DNA from: Euclidia mi
Lineage: Eukaryota > Arthropoda > Insecta > Lepidoptera > Erebidae
NCBI GenBank assembly: GCA_944739405.2
Contig: OX123187.2
Location: 75,190,450 to 75,254,449 of the forward strand
DNA: 64,000 bases
Direction: 5' to 3'
Part shown: positions 45,182 through 56,468 of the stretch, piece after piece
Layout: the number at the start of each line of letters is the position of its first letter
Numbering within the stretch: the stretch's first letter is position 1
The notes under the pieces: model-generated
What the model was told of the DNA's origin: nothing
Database searches by the model: none
Seen by the model: the letters and a program-made list of their open reading frames with translations, nothing else
Program-made: the position numbers and the translations under genes

Positions 45182-46526
45182 AAGCCTTGTATTCATTAGG
45201 CAACATTTGTTGATAAACACTGTTAATAAACAGTTTATAAACAGTGTTGCATCATCTCTGGATACAGTTTATAAACAGTTCATAAGCAAATGTGATGACA
45301 CATTGTTTCTGAAACATGTTGCCGTGTTCCCCAATCAAACGGAGAACAAGCCGAAACATTTTGTTTATATGCAAAAGTCAACAGGTGTGGACGTGTGTTG
45401 CGCGAGTTTATTAACATGGAAGTAGTGTGGTCCAACCACCAAGTTTCGATGATCATAGAGCTTTATCAACAGAATCATGTACCTACTTTGGGTCTCTTCA
45501 AATAGAAATTATAAAGACAAATTAAAAAAAAAAAGATGCTTGGGCCGATATTGCTGCAGAATTGAATATATCAAATGTAATAAATATAATATAAATATAA
45601 TACTTATATAATATATATATATTTATGTTTACAAAACCAATGACTATCAGAAAGTGATCAGCCACCGATAGGGATTACAAAAAACAGGTATATGCGATTT
45701 TCGACCTTATTGACGTAACTCAGAATTTATAATTTAAGTAACGTATCAATGTCAGAAAGCAAGAAAATACAAAAATAAAATCTGTCATGAATTGTCAATA
45801 AGGTCGAAAATCGCATGCACCTATTTTTTGTAAGCCCTATCGATGGTCGATCATTTTATAGTCATTTGTTTTGTAGACGTTCATTTGTCTTACACAATTT
45901 CTTTTTAAACTTATTTTAGGTACCTATCCCCGCGGTAAAACTAGTGGCACATAATAGCTAAAGGAGATTCCTATGTTTATTAGCAAAATAGATCATATTA
46001 CCAAAAATATTCAACACTATTAGTGGTATCGTTGGGAATGTCAAATAAATCACGTCGTCACGTCGTGTCCTTGGTAACAAATGTATATTTTTATTCCGTG
46101 CTTTTAAAAGTTTCAGGTGCATGCCTTTGTTGGTTCCACTCGCTATTTTATTTACAACTGTACTTCTGCCGTATAGCGAATCCGTCGAGTCCAAGAATCT
46201 GCCCAATCCACGAATCTGTCGAGTTGGGAATCTGCCAAATCACGAATCTGTCCAATCCAGAATCTGTCGTTTACCGAACAAGCGATTTGTCTTAACCTAT
46301 TGTGACAACCCTACCAAAATAGGTAACAAATTTACAAGCTCTTAAGAAGCTGTCTCTCTGTTCGATTTATTTACTCATGTGGCATCACTACCTCCTCGGG
46401 CGACATCCTAGCAACAACTGACAAGTGTAGACGGCCATGTTTCAGAAACAGTGTTTACGGCAAACTTGGTGATAAACACTTCATAAACAGTTTATCAACA
46501 AATGTTGCCTAATGAATACAAGGCTT
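45182..46526 (+). mobile_element. Long-TIR DNA element with MADF-like relic, inserted in LINE Y
   Basis: Terminal inverted repeats of 37 bp are perfect: 45182-45218 (AAGCCTTGTATTCATTAGGC...) and 46490-46526. The LINE frame continues across it (MPQLPEAL | TNHLDDPLSCDEI). From 45416 an ATG frame, broken by two shifts at an A-run, reads EVVWSNHQVSMIIELYQ and KDAWADIAAELNI, which resembles a MADF (Myb/SANT-like) DNA-binding domain as found beside Harbinger-type transposases. There is no transposase. The target duplication is not resolved (about 3 bp at most). It contains a second inverted-repeat element at 45631-45874. Confidence 0.7.
45631..45874. mobile_element. MITE-like inverted repeat nested in the TIR element
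   Basis: The left arm (45631-45714: atgactat, ccgatagggattacaaaaa, gcgattttcgaccttattga) is repeated inverted at 45794-45874 with few mismatches, separated by about 80 bp. No ORF. Confidence 0.7.
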
Positions 46527-48345
46527 AACAAACCATCTGGATGACCCACTATCATGTGATGAGATTTTTCTTGCTATTAAACAACAACAAAACAAGCGTG
46601 CGGCTGGCATGGACTCTATACCAGGCGAATTGATCAAATATGGTGGTGATGAGTTGCATTCGGCCATTTGGGAACTCTTTGTTCATCTATGGGAAACGGA
46701 ACGTGTGCCAACAGATTTCAAACTGTCGCGCATTTGCGCTTTATATAAGGGCAAGGTTGACCGTTCTGACTGCAACTCGTACCGCGGTATTTCACTTTTA
46801 TCAGTCCCTGGAAAAGTTTTTGCTAGAGTTTTACTGAACCGCCTAAGAAAAATCTCTGAAAAGATTTTACCGGAAACCCAGTTCGGCTTCCGACCTGACC
46901 GAGGTACCTGAGAGGCAATTTTCTCATTGCGACAATTACAGGAAAAGAGCAGAGAACAGGAACGTCAGCTATATTTCTGCTTCGTTGACCTTGAGAAGGC
47001 TTTTGACAGTGTGCCTCGAGAAGCCCTCTGGATTGTACTGGAAATGTTGGGTTGCACGGAAAAATTTGTAAGGCTTTTGAGACTCCTGCATGTTGACATG
47101 GAATGCTGTGTCGCTGTCGATGGCGATCAGTCAGACTTCTTCTCCGTCACTTGTGGAGTGAAGCAAGGTTGCGTATTAGCACCTACGCTGTTCGTATTGT
47201 ACTTTGCAGTCGTAGTCCGGGAGACCTTGCAAATATCATCCGAGGGAATTCGAATCTGATTTCGAACCGACGGCAATCTTTTCAACTTAGCCAGATTTAA
47301 AGCGCGCACTAAAGTATCGTATGTACTGACTACTGAAATCATGTATGCTGACGACCTATGTTTCGTCGTGGAGTCCTTGGGTTGCCTGCAACAGCTAATG
47401 TCTGATTTTCACCAGGTCTGCCAAACATTTAGCCTGAAGATCAGTGTCAAGAAGATGGAAGTAATGTCCTTAGATATTAGTGGTCCTGAGACACTGACCA
47501 TAAATCTCGGCGAGGACACACTGAAGCAGGTAGATAAATTCCGTTACTTGGGGAGCACGATTACATCAAAGTACGATCTTGATGCCGAGATCAATGGCAG
47601 AATCGGTGCCGCCGCTGCAGCGTTTGGCAAGCTGGATGCCAAGGTATTCCGTTGTCATGACCTTAAACTGGCTACAAAAATTTCGGTCTACATGGCAATA
47701 GTACTGCCTAACATCTTGTACTCCGCGGAGACGTGGACTGTGTATCGCCGGCATATCCACGCACTAGACAAGTTCCACCTCAAATGCTTACGCAAAATAT
47801 TTGACATCCGATGGTATGACCGTGTGCGGAATACCGAAGTGCTGCGACGAGCCAATGTTGGTGGAATAGAGGCTTATCTGATGCGAAGGCAGCTTCGATG
47901 GTGTGGTCATGTGTCACGCATGGCGGAGGACCGAGTGGCTCAGCGCATCTTTTATTCCGAACTAAAGGAGGGAAAACGGTAACAAGGTGATCAGTTCCTC
48001 CGATATAAAGATTTGCTTAAACGTTACATGAAAAATGTAACATTGAGCCCTCGCAATGGGAAAGGCTAGCGGCTTCGCGTTCCGATTGGAGAGCTCTAGT
48101 CCAAAACCAAGTTTCTGATTTCGAGGAACATCGTCGCTCGGAGCTTGACTCTAGGCGCGACGAACTGAGAGCCCGATCTCCTGTGGCAATCAGTTATAAT
48201 TACAACAGCGGTGTGCTCACATGACCGCAATGTTTGCGTATCTTCGTAAATAAGTGTGGCTATTGCAGTCATATGAGAGCACATCAGCGACAACTTTCTA
48301 CACGGAGTTGAAGTAGTCGCCGTGACGGAAATCGGTCTGGAGAGA

Positions 48346-48982
48346 GTAATAGTAATATATATATATATAATTCTTGTAGTAGATGCTTATGTATTAAGCG
48401 CGCGTTGCAACTAGTGCAAATATTACGTTGTAATTCTGTGGAAGCTTGTTGTTAGCATTTATTTGCATAATCTGTTATCATATTATGCTTTATTTGTCTG
48501 TAAGCTTCCCGACAATAAATAAATAAATATGATGTTGCCCGCCAGCATCCAACGACGAGCCGAACCCTGACAGGGTTACGGTGTACGACGCAATGCTAAC
48601 CGCAATTCGCGTGGCCACGCCGTCAAGGGACACATTGGTGATTATAGCGAGTAGACCCAACCACACACCAAAAAAAGGTGGTTTGCATATCTAATGTACT
48701 ACACAATGCACATTACATGGGACCAGCAGCCGATAGCTCTTCTGCCCACACAATGCACATTACATGGGACCAGCAGCCGATAGCTCTTCTGCCATTAAGG
48801 AATACTGAAAGAGCAACAGAAAGCGAGCAGAGCACGCGTTGAGCGCAGTGCGAATTAGAGCGAGACAGCGTGACAGATGCTGTGTCTACTGCTATCTCGC
48901 TCTTTGCTTACTACTTGCCATCGCCTGATGCCATTTAAATTGCAACTTGCACATTATTCTAGTCAAAATATAACAATAATAA
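48346..48982. other. Unassigned, with a 45-bp tandem duplication
   Basis: cacaatgcacattacatggg ... tagctcttctgcc occurs at 48702-48746 and again, identical, at 48749-48793. The GC-rich block 48560-48660 (gacagggttacggtgtacgacg, gcgtggccacgcc) may be an old retroelement UTR. (AT)n at 48354-48369. Confidence 0.5.
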
Positions 48983-49225
48983 GGGGCCCAATTCCGCTAA
49001 ATAAATATAGTCGCGATATGATGTCAGTGTCATACTTACGTCACAAAAAGCGTATTCTTCTAAATTATATGATATTTGAATGAAATTGTAACGAGGTCGT
49101 ATGTGTCAACGACGAACTGTTTATTTTAAATTATACGATAATGACATAAGGTTATCAGAATACCGCTTTTAAATCCATTAAAAATATGATATCAATGTCA
49201 TATAAAAATAGCAGAATTGGCCCCC
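48983..49225. mobile_element. MITE-like element, TIR GGGGCCAATTC
   Basis: Left end ggggcccaattccgcta and inverted right end gggggccaattctgcta, with the similarity continuing into the AT-rich interior (tgtcatat/atatgaca motifs). 243 bp, no ORF. The target duplication is not clear. Confidence 0.6.
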
Positions 49226-49346
49226 TGGATTTATTTCACTAACAGAACAGATTCTTTGAGCTCGAATATTATCTCACAGACTACACTTAGAACTTTAGTG
49301 TAGTAATAAAAAGTGTTTATTTCGTACTATTCTATTATATATATAA

Positions 49347-49484
49347 CGCCGTGTGGTTGACGGCATAGAATACAAGTGTCACCACCCCCTATCTTCCCGT
49401 GGGTGTCGTAAGAGGCGACTAAGGGATAACACGATGCAAATACCATCTTTGCGTAGAGACGGAAAACTCGACATCAAACCCTGT
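49347..49484 (+). repeat. Repeat D head, diverged
   Basis: ccgtgtggttgacggcatag ... gtcaccacccc ... cccgtgggtgtcgtaagagg matches the 5' half of repeat D at 52373-52601. It runs straight into a SINE B copy. Confidence 0.6.
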
Positions 49485-49490
49485 ACGACT

Positions 49491-49750
49491 GCCTCGTTGG
49501 TCTCGCGGCATAAATGTGCGCGTGGGATCGGGAGGTCCCGGGTTCGATTCCTGGGTCGGGCAGTGTTATTGGGTTTTTCTGTCACGAAATTCTCAGTAGC
49601 AGCACGGAGTCTGGAAATGTGCCCGGTACGGCAATAGGCTCGCCCCTTATTACGTGGGACTAAAGTATATCTGGCGAAAAGTGGGTGTAGAAATACAACT
49701 CTGCCTACCCCATCGGGGATAAAAGGCGTGACGATATGTATGTATGTATA
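49491..49750 (+). repeat. SINE B, full-length plus copy
   Basis: Head gcctcgttggtctcgcggca with B box gggttcgattcctgg, body with tgtgcccggtacggcaatag and ggctcgcccctta, tail ctctgcctaccccatcgggg, ggcgtgacg and a (TATG)n end. Confidence 0.85.
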
Positions 49751-50140
49751 TATTCTATTATAATTTTAAGTTTATTTTAGTTGGCCGGCACTTTTAGAAT
49801 CAGCCCAAATTTGTATGATCTCCTTTGGCACATTCTTATCTTGTTATCTAGTTTTGCAAACAGAGGCTTAAAGTAATTATTATAGACACCATTGACTAGC
49901 GTGAAAATATTGATATCGGTGATAACAAGGTTTTTGAGTTCATAAGCATCAAATTGTCCATTGCAGTCAGAGAGTCACTTCCCGCAAACATGTCTCTAGT
50001 TTGACTAGTAAAATATTATGATTCCTTTGATTTATGAATAATAAGCGGTAGACCGTTTGTAGAGAAGCAAGTATTCTGTGAAATTGGCAATTTTGAATCA
50101 TCAGGTTATTATTTCTTGTCACTAATTTATTTTTATTTCG
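49751..50140. other. AT-rich, unassigned
   Basis: No repeat family or coding motif is recognised. Confidence 0.3.
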
Positions 50141-50590
50141 TCCGTGTGGTGACGGATTAAGAATGCGGAATGTCACCACCTCATATCATCCCATGGGTGT
50201 CTTAAGAGCCGACAGAGGGAGCATTAACTGCACGGTTGGCGTAGTAGTTTAAGCGGTCGCCTCGCCGCTTGACACTGCACTAAGTGTTGTGGGTTCGATC
50301 CCCACACCAGACAACACTTTGTGTGATCCATACAGTGTTGTTTCGAGTCTGGGTGTTCATTGTGCCCGTTGGTTGTATGTTTGTAAAGTCTCCCGCGACA
50401 CAGGATTTAGTCCTAGTGTTGTCTTTAAAAAAAAATTATATATATTATGAAGAGAAAAGCACTGTAAGAGAAGGAAAACTTGATACAAACCCTATACCAA
50501 CCCGTTTGGCCAGCGTGGTATGATAGGAATTCCTCCTTTCAAAGGAGAGGCCTAGTCCAGCAGTGGACTATTAAAGGCTGAGTGCGATGA
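50141..50590 (+). repeat. Repeat D interrupted by SINE C
   Basis: The same sequence as the uninterrupted D at 52373-52601, split at gagggagcatta / tatattatg by a SINE C copy. It ends with tccagcagtggact, aaaggctgagtgcgatgac, a degraded GATGATG tail. Confidence 0.75.
50228..50436 (+). repeat. SINE C (tRNA-derived)
   Basis: Head ctgcacggttggcgtagtag (A-box-like), B box gggttcgatccc, a conserved body (tttcgagtctgggtgttcat, ttgtatgttt, cgcgacacaggatttagtcc) and an A-rich end. A second copy is at 55610-55792. Repeat D at 52470-52480 shows the empty site (agcatattatg). Confidence 0.8.
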
Positions 50591-50894
50591 CTAATTTATT
50601 TTCTTGTTTTACGTAATCTAGGAATTTCATTTGTACTGAAATCCATAAAATTATGAAGTAAGTTTACTTAATGCATGAGTGCTCATACATATTTGGTGAT
50701 CTATCTTATCTTCGAAAAACTTCAGTTGATTGATCATCTAATCTAACTTCAACTGAGTAATCTAATGGTTCTAAATTAGATCCCTATTTAGATAGGAAAG
50801 TGAACGGTGTCTAAAGCGGTAGTCTTGATTGACTTTTAAATAATACTTTTTGCTATTATAAATATTTATATTTGCTATTATAAGTTTTTCCAAT

Positions 50895-51080
50895 AGGCAG
50901 CAATAACCTAGTGGAGATACCAACAGACTGCCATGCAAAGGATATCATGTTCGAATTCACAGCGCGCACCAATGACTTTTCGAAGTTATGTGAGTATTGA
51001 ATTGTAAATTATCGCTTGCCACCTGCCTCGTAAAGCACGTTGAGCCGTCGTTTGTCTGTATAACGCTAGGAGGATGATGA
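50895..51080 (+). repeat. SINE A with internal deletion
   Basis: Head aggcagcaataacctagtgg through gagccgtcgtttgtctg, then directly to the tail ataacgctaggaggatgatg; about 190 bp of body are missing. Confidence 0.75.
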
Positions 51081-52360
51081 AAATGCTTTTATAAATATGT
51101 TTTATATCCACCTAAACCTGGTGAAGATGATAAGCTTACGGGATACACACTTGAAAGGTATCCTATAGGTATGTAAAACTTCGCCCTCTCGTACAAATCT
51201 GTAAACTGGGAAGACATAAAAATATCAAAACATTTACAGAGCACAACAACATACAACGTGTACAAAAAAACTGATATATACGTTTTTCCTTGTCAGGCTT
51301 TTTTCTTATTAACTAGATCAAGTCATAAGCCAAAAGCGTAAGAGTATGTGTCTTTATATAAATATACTCAAGGCTACTAAATCTACCTAACAAATAGTTT
51401 TAATTGTCCTAGCGTTATTCCGCGTTTATCCAAGACTTTAACTTTGGAATTTGCATTCACTTTGCAGTTTTATCAGATTTGACAGAATATTAGCTTAGCA
51501 CGGATATAGTGCAAAGGAATTATTATGCAATTTCGTGAAAGAGTTTTAATCGTGTAAGTTATAATTTACAATATAACGTCACTAACTTAATAAATTTACA
51601 GCAAATCACTACATGGTATAAAACAATGTCTATCTTCTGTCTGTCCCTATGTATACTTAAATCTTTAAAATTACAAATCGGATTTTGAAGTGGTTTTTTT
51701 AAATAGATAGAGTGATTCAAGAGGAAGGCTTATATGTATAATACATGCCTATTAAGCATAGCACCCGTGCAGAGCCAGGGCGGGTTGCTAGTAACATATA
51801 ATTTTCTTTAATATTCACAAAGAAATTAAGCCCCGCTTCAGCTTATAACATAAACAGACGCGTAAATTGTGATCAAGCAGAGCGCGATAAATCCCTCCTT
51901 ATGTGATACTATAAAGGATATTCCTGCATTACATCGGCCGCTAAAATTCTTATTTATGTGCCCGCGATAAGGGACACTAGTTTCCTAATGTTTCTGACTT
52001 CCGTATTACCGACGGATCTTGCAGATATTGTTATAAAGAATAATATTATTCCTTTGTATAATTATACCGTTAGACCATCTTTAGTTTTCTGAGTAGATTG
52101 ACAGCAGTAGATTTGACAGTTCTTTAATTAAAAGTACTACTGCTGTTTGTTACTCTGTCACACAAATTCTACAGTAAAGAAGTACGGATGAAAATTTACA
52201 GTAATAGATATACTTAACACATAAGAAAAGTACACAAGCCTCTCTGATGTGTAATAAGTGACATATACGCACATACAAAACAGCATAACCCAATATCTGA
52301 AGCTATCATGCCGGGCATACTAGTGAGACAATTAATATAAAAATGTATATTATTATACTA
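51081..52360. other. AT-rich, unassigned
   Basis: No gene or known repeat, except a short lepidopteran-type fragment near 51760-51790 (acccgtgcagagccagggcgggttgctag). The rest is AT-rich. Confidence 0.3.
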
Positions 52361-52372
52361 TGAGGCAGCGAT

Positions 52373-52601
52373 CCGTGTGGTGACGGATTAAGAATACAGA
52401 TTGTCACCACCCCATATCATCCCATGGGTGTCGTAAGAGCCGACAGAGGGAGCATATTATGCAGAAAACAGCACTGTAAGAGAAGGAAAACTTGATACAA
52501 ACCCTATACCAACCCGTTTGGCCAGCGTGGTATAGTAGGCCAATTCCTCCTTTCAAAGGAGAGGCCTAGTCCAGCAGTGGACTGATAAAGGCTGATGATG
52601 A
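52373..52601 (+). repeat. Repeat D, complete copy inside a SINE A head
   Basis: 229 bp flanked by the 12-bp duplication tgaggcagcgat (52361-52372, 52602-52613), which is itself the first bases of a SINE A. It starts ccgtgtggtgacgg and ends tccagcagtggactgataaa, ggctgatgatgatg. The tail is like the 3' end of RTE-type LINEs, so it is probably a SINE-like retroelement. No A/B-box pair is evident. Confidence 0.82.
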
Positions 52602-52604
52602 TGA

Positions 52605-52935
52605 GGCAGCGATAGCCTAGGAGATACCAACAGACTGCCATGGCAAGGGTATCGGGTTCGAATCCACGGCGCGCACCAATGAATTTTCGGAGTTATGTGC
52701 GTATTGAATTGTAAATTATCCCTTGCCCCGTGCCTCGAGGAACACGTTAAGCCGGTCCCGGTTGTCATGAAGATCTTTGAGAGTTGTTATAGGCGTCAGT
52801 ACCTACTAAATAAACTGACACTAGTCTAAACCATGGAATATCGCTATCCCTTCGGGTTGCGGAGGTCAGACAGGCAATCGCTCTCTGGAAAAGCTAATAC
52901 TCAGCCAAATACGGTTAGACTCGGAAGCGGCTGGC
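52605..52935 (+). repeat. SINE A carrying the repeat D insertion
   Basis: A good SINE A copy (ggcagcgatagcctag ... gggttcgaatccacgg ... cggttagactcggaagcgg). Its first 9-12 bases are present on both sides of repeat D as the target duplication. The GATG tail is missing. Bases 52936-53082 show nothing. Confidence 0.8.
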
Positions 52936-53082
52936 GGAGGGGATGTGGTTGCACTTGTAGTATGAGACTCCCTTATGTTCAGACTTGCTCATTAAAACTC
53001 TAACAATGTACCATGAATGATCCTCGATACAAAGACATACTCGTGACCCCACCTAATTGAGTACTACCACTATTGGTGACTA

Positions 53083-53240
53083 GCGACTCCAGCGGCGAAA
53101 TAGGAAGTTGTCCGGGTACGACACTTTTGACAGCAGACTCAATACAATGACTACTATAACCTCGAAGCAAAGTTGTATTGAAAGCTTTCAAAAGTGTCGA
53201 ACCCGGACAGCTTCCAAATTCGACGCTAGAGGCGCGCGGA
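53083..53240. repeat. Long imperfect inverted repeat
   Basis: The left arm (53083-53146: ccagcggcgaaa, gaagttgtccgggtacgac, cacttttga, caatacaa) matches the inverted right arm (53175-53240) with about a dozen mismatches and a 28-bp loop. No ORF and no target duplication were recognised. It may be a foldback element. Confidence 0.65.
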
Positions 53241-53487
53241 TAATCTTTGCATCGCCTATACGTCTTCTAGTGGTCACAGCTGGTCTAAGTTTCGGCGTCC
53301 GGTCAGACAAAAAAATATTAAAACGTTCTTTTTATGTGTGGTGATTAAGATCTGTTGCATAAATAATAATTAAAAAACTAAATCGCTTAGAGACAAAAAA
53401 ATACATATTTATCAAAGGTTGCTGATCTGCAAACACACAGAATTTTTGTGTAAATATTAATAAACTGATTTTACAATTTGTAATGAT

Positions 53488-53735
53488 CTGCCTCGTTGGT
53501 CTCGCGGCATAAATGTGTGCGTGGGATTGGGAGGTCTCGGGTTCGATTCCCGGGTCGGGCAAAGTGTTATTGGGTTTTTACGTTAGGAAATTCGCACGGA
53601 GTCTGGTAATGTGCCCGGTACGGCAATAGGCTCGCCCCCTATTACGTGGGACTAAAATAAATCTGGCGAAAAGTGGGTGTAGCAATATACCTCTGCCTAC
53701 CTCTTCGGGGATATACGCGTGAGACTATGTATGTG
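53488..53735 (+). repeat. SINE B, full copy with target-site duplication
   Basis: Flanked by tgtaatgat (53479-53487, 53736-53744). Head gcctcgttggtctcgcggca, B box gggttcgattcccgg, tail ctctgcctacctcttcgggg ... gagactatgtatg. Confidence 0.85.
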
Positions 53736-54110
53736 TGTAATGATATTATGATTGATAAGATTCCATACCATAGCCTAAACTCCAGAATAAAAAAACTGAT
53801 ATTTACCGTCTCTGTTTTACTTGTAAAAAGTTTCGATATCACAAATCTCTCAATCAATTAGTGTAATTGTCAAAATGAAACCAAATGCAGTTTAAAAAAC
53901 CGTTGCTGGAGTAAAAAAAAATCTCCAAGTCATTCCGTGGAAGATTTTAATTCAAGTGAAAGGAAACTTTTCATGTTTTACAGGAGTTTGCACGCGGGAC
54001 TTTGGTCTGATTAATGATACTGGCCAGAGATAAAAGAAAGTTAGCCTAAAAATCTTAGAAACCTACCTATTCTATATCGAAATAGATATACAATATTTTT
54101 TCTAATTATA

Positions 54111-54345
54111 GGCTCACGCCAGCATCACCGAAAGGGTAGGCAGAAGTCCACCTTTCGCCATGAATTTTTAGGTCCCACGTAATGGGAGGCGAGACAGTTG
54201 CCGTTACCAGGCACATCCCCGGGACTGCGTGCTGCTACTGAGAATGCGGAAAAGCTCAGTAACTCATTTGCCCGACCCGGGAATCGAACCCGGGACCTCC
54301 GATTAGCAGACGCATAGGTACGCTATCTACTGGACCACGGAGGCA
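54111..54345 (-). repeat. SINE B, full-length minus copy
   Basis: On the minus strand: head TGCCTCCGTGGTCCAGTAGA, B box GGGTTCGATTCCCGGG, body, and tail CTGCCTACCCTTTCGGTGAT, GGCGTGAGCC. It keeps the tRNA-like anticodon-stem region better than the other copies. Confidence 0.85.
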
Positions 54346-55609
54346 GTCATCCTGTAATGAAATCTTGCTTATAATTATGTTTCTTCTTGAATGTAAATTT
54401 AAGCGATCTGAGAAAAAACATGTTTATTAAAGCTTTCGGGATTTTGTCCATTGCTATGGCTGCAGCCGAAAGTGGACGAAGAAATCATGATCTGTTGCAT
54501 TGCTAGACAGAATCTGATCTTAATTTTATCCCCTTAAGGGTGGCAAAGTTTGGATTGCGATGTTTTAATTATAAGTTTATAAAATCAAACAACCACGTCG
54601 ATATAGTTTTTTAATTTCTTACATATAAATATTACTATTACATTGATTTTTAGAAATAGATTACAAAAGGCTCATATCCATCATAATGTGAGTTGAAATA
54701 TAGTTAATTCGTAGTTTTTCCTTACTTAAATACTCTTCACAAGTCGAGGCATAAATCTGTATATTATAAATTTATATTGGTAGACGGTGCAGCCACTTAA
54801 GCTACTATACCCACCATGCAGTCTCAAGGAATAAAGCAAAAAAGAAGTAAGGAACAAAATATTATAAAAGAAGATACTATGTCGTACAATGTTTTTTATA
54901 CAATACATCTGAAGATTTATTTGTCAAAATATAATGTACAATATACGAGTAAAATTTTGCTGCCAAAAGGATTTCTTCTTCTTAATAGGGATTTTCTCAT
55001 TTGTGTAATAGTAGTTCCATACAACTTATGTCGTACTATGGCGAGGACACCAACTGCAACAAGACATCTAGCGGAAACTGACGAAACTACAAAGAACGAT
55101 TGAAAATCCTGAATCGCACTGTAAAAAAATTCTTACTCGATTACTATATTCTGTGTACAAGTTCTGGACAATATCCGTTGTGCCTTGCTCCACCAAGTGT
55201 TACCAATCACCCCTGCTCAGATAGCTTTCCCTTTGGTTGGATGAGTTCCTCACCTCGGTCACTATTCACCATATTATATTATAAAACTTCCGAATTACGT
55301 CTGACCATGTTTTTATTTGACGACAATGAGTTAAATTTTTAATACGGAAAGCTTGTTCAAAGTTTCATTAATAAAAAAATGTTTGTTTGAATTTAGGTCT
55401 AAACCGATTGCTCTAGCAATTTTATTGATATTATTGTTACGTAGTATCGTGTCATAGAATTCTGTTCATTCTTTGAATGTTTTTCATTTCTTACCGTGCA
55501 AATCGCATTTCTTGCCTCGCATTTTGCTTTTAGTGTTCCGATTTTAAAAGCAACAAAATAAATGTGTCATGCCGTTGTTCAGTTGTATCGATTTTGATAG
55601 CAATAGACA
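54346..55609. other. AT-rich, unassigned
   Basis: Several short open frames exist on both strands (for example 54816-55103) but none shows a recognisable domain or splice context. No repeat family is identified. Confidence 0.3.
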
Positions 55610-55792
55610 AGACTGCATGGTAGGCGTAGTGGCCGAGCGTTGAGGCTTCGATCCCCACACAAGACAACGCTCTGTGTGATTCAGAAATGGTTGTTTCGAG
55701 CCTGGGACGTCCATTATGTCCGTTAGTTGTATGTTTATAAAGTCCACCGCGACACCGTATTTAGTACTAGCGTGGGAGCTGTCTCTAAAAAA
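55610..55792 (+). repeat. SINE C, second copy
   Basis: gactgcatggtaggcgtagtgg, a shortened head, B box-like ttcgatcccca, then the same body as 50228-50436 and an A-rich end. Confidence 0.75.
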
Positions 55793-55832
55793 GCATAATA
55801 AAAAGAATACCAGGGAAGCTCTGCAGCTTCCC

Positions 55833-55921
55833 TTTTTTTTTTACCCGCTCCTCATGTACCCGTGTGTCGGAGGGTCGGGCATCGCCGAAGCATTCGTCGC
55901 TACCCCCGACGGGTATTGGCC
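55833..55921 (-). mobile_element. 3' fragment of the ribozyme-bearing retroelement family
   Basis: On the minus strand: cgggccaatacccgtcgggg, gtagcgac, ccctccgacacacgggtaca, tgaggagcgggt, then poly(A). It matches 13709-13784 of the 598-bp element but has a shorter 3' end and no 5' part. It interrupts the protease pseudogene. Confidence 0.8.
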
Positions 55922-56468
55922 CGAACGTAAGAAACGTGCTAAATCAAAATCATACCAACTACAATTTCATCGTCAAATAAAGCGCGCCAATTTGAATACC
56001 AGGTAAGTCTTCATAGTTTTTAATGCAAATAAATTTACCTCACCATTTCGGTAAGTATTTTGAACAATCTACTGCAAACGCTCTGTCCGATCTAGCGTAA
56101 AATATTTTATAATTTTCTTGTATGTGTTGCGGATATTCGTACCCGGAACCGGCTAACCAAAGAATACCACTATCTAGAACTTTTTTCTTGGTTGTTAAGG
56201 TGGTTCTGATTGGTTTATGATACCTATAGTGCATGTCAGCATAATAAACATACATTTGATCTAAACTATCAACGACTGAAACATCGTGACGCGGAAAATT
56301 CGCGTGACGCTCCAAACACGGTATCGCCATGGTGTGTTGTTATTTCCTGTTCTACCTAATACCATATACGTAACTTCTTTTGTCTTGTCATGTATGGATC
56401 TAATGGGTTTGAAGACGTAAGAATAGTTCTTCTATTCAGGATCGCCCCAGTAGTAAGATTGATGAAAT
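55922..56468 (-). pseudogene. Pseudogene copy of the serine protease homologue exon
   Basis: Aligns with the exon at 1764-2563 from its acceptor site to beyond the QNGGAL region. The acceptor and some intron sequence are also shared, so it is a DNA duplication, not a retrocopy. Lesions: a 52-bp deletion between cgg repeats near 56293 (frameshift), a TGG-to-TGA stop in the LPKWW motif (56037-56039), and a 1-base loss in the former catalytic-Ser region. Its 3' end is lost at the retroelement insertion at 55921. The reading frame RHDVSVVDSLDQMYVYYADM is the best kept part. The matching upstream exon is not seen. Confidence 0.85.

Larger units (their letters stand above)
44710..48345 (+). mobile_element. 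APE-type LINE Y, linker and RT, split by a TIR element
   Basis: Left part 44710-45181: a linker with DKVLTNAIEKHRAILRKW, LKNRWWQEKAQYMLWLAD and RWVEHFTLLLNVD. Right part after the insertion: AGMDSIPGELIKYGGDELH, NSYRGISLLSVPGKVFARVL, TQFGFRPDRGT-stop, YFCFVDLEKAFDSVP, GVKQGCVLAPTLFVLYF, MYADDLCFVV, YLGSTITSKYDLDAEI, LYSAETWTVYRRH, LRWCGHVSRMAED, ELKEGKR (46609-47982). It continues to a decayed C-terminal tail up to about 48345. A stop at 46909 and a frameshift near 47255 break it. The clade is uncertain. Confidence 0.75.

Noticed and set aside
49491..49560. tRNA-like sequences (here and at 22733, 52605, 54270, 50228)
   Set aside because: They have A- and B-box motifs but no complete cloverleaf with a matched acceptor stem, and each continues into a repeated body and tail, so they are SINE heads and not tRNA genes.
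54816..55342. Two open frames of 95 and 80 codons
   Set aside because: No domain, signal peptide or splice context; composition like the AT-rich surroundings.
55807..56003. 10-bp repeat gaataccagg as target duplication of the 55833 retroelement
   Set aside because: The right copy is part of the protease exon itself and neither copy abuts the element, so it is probably coincidence or a remnant of a rearrangement.
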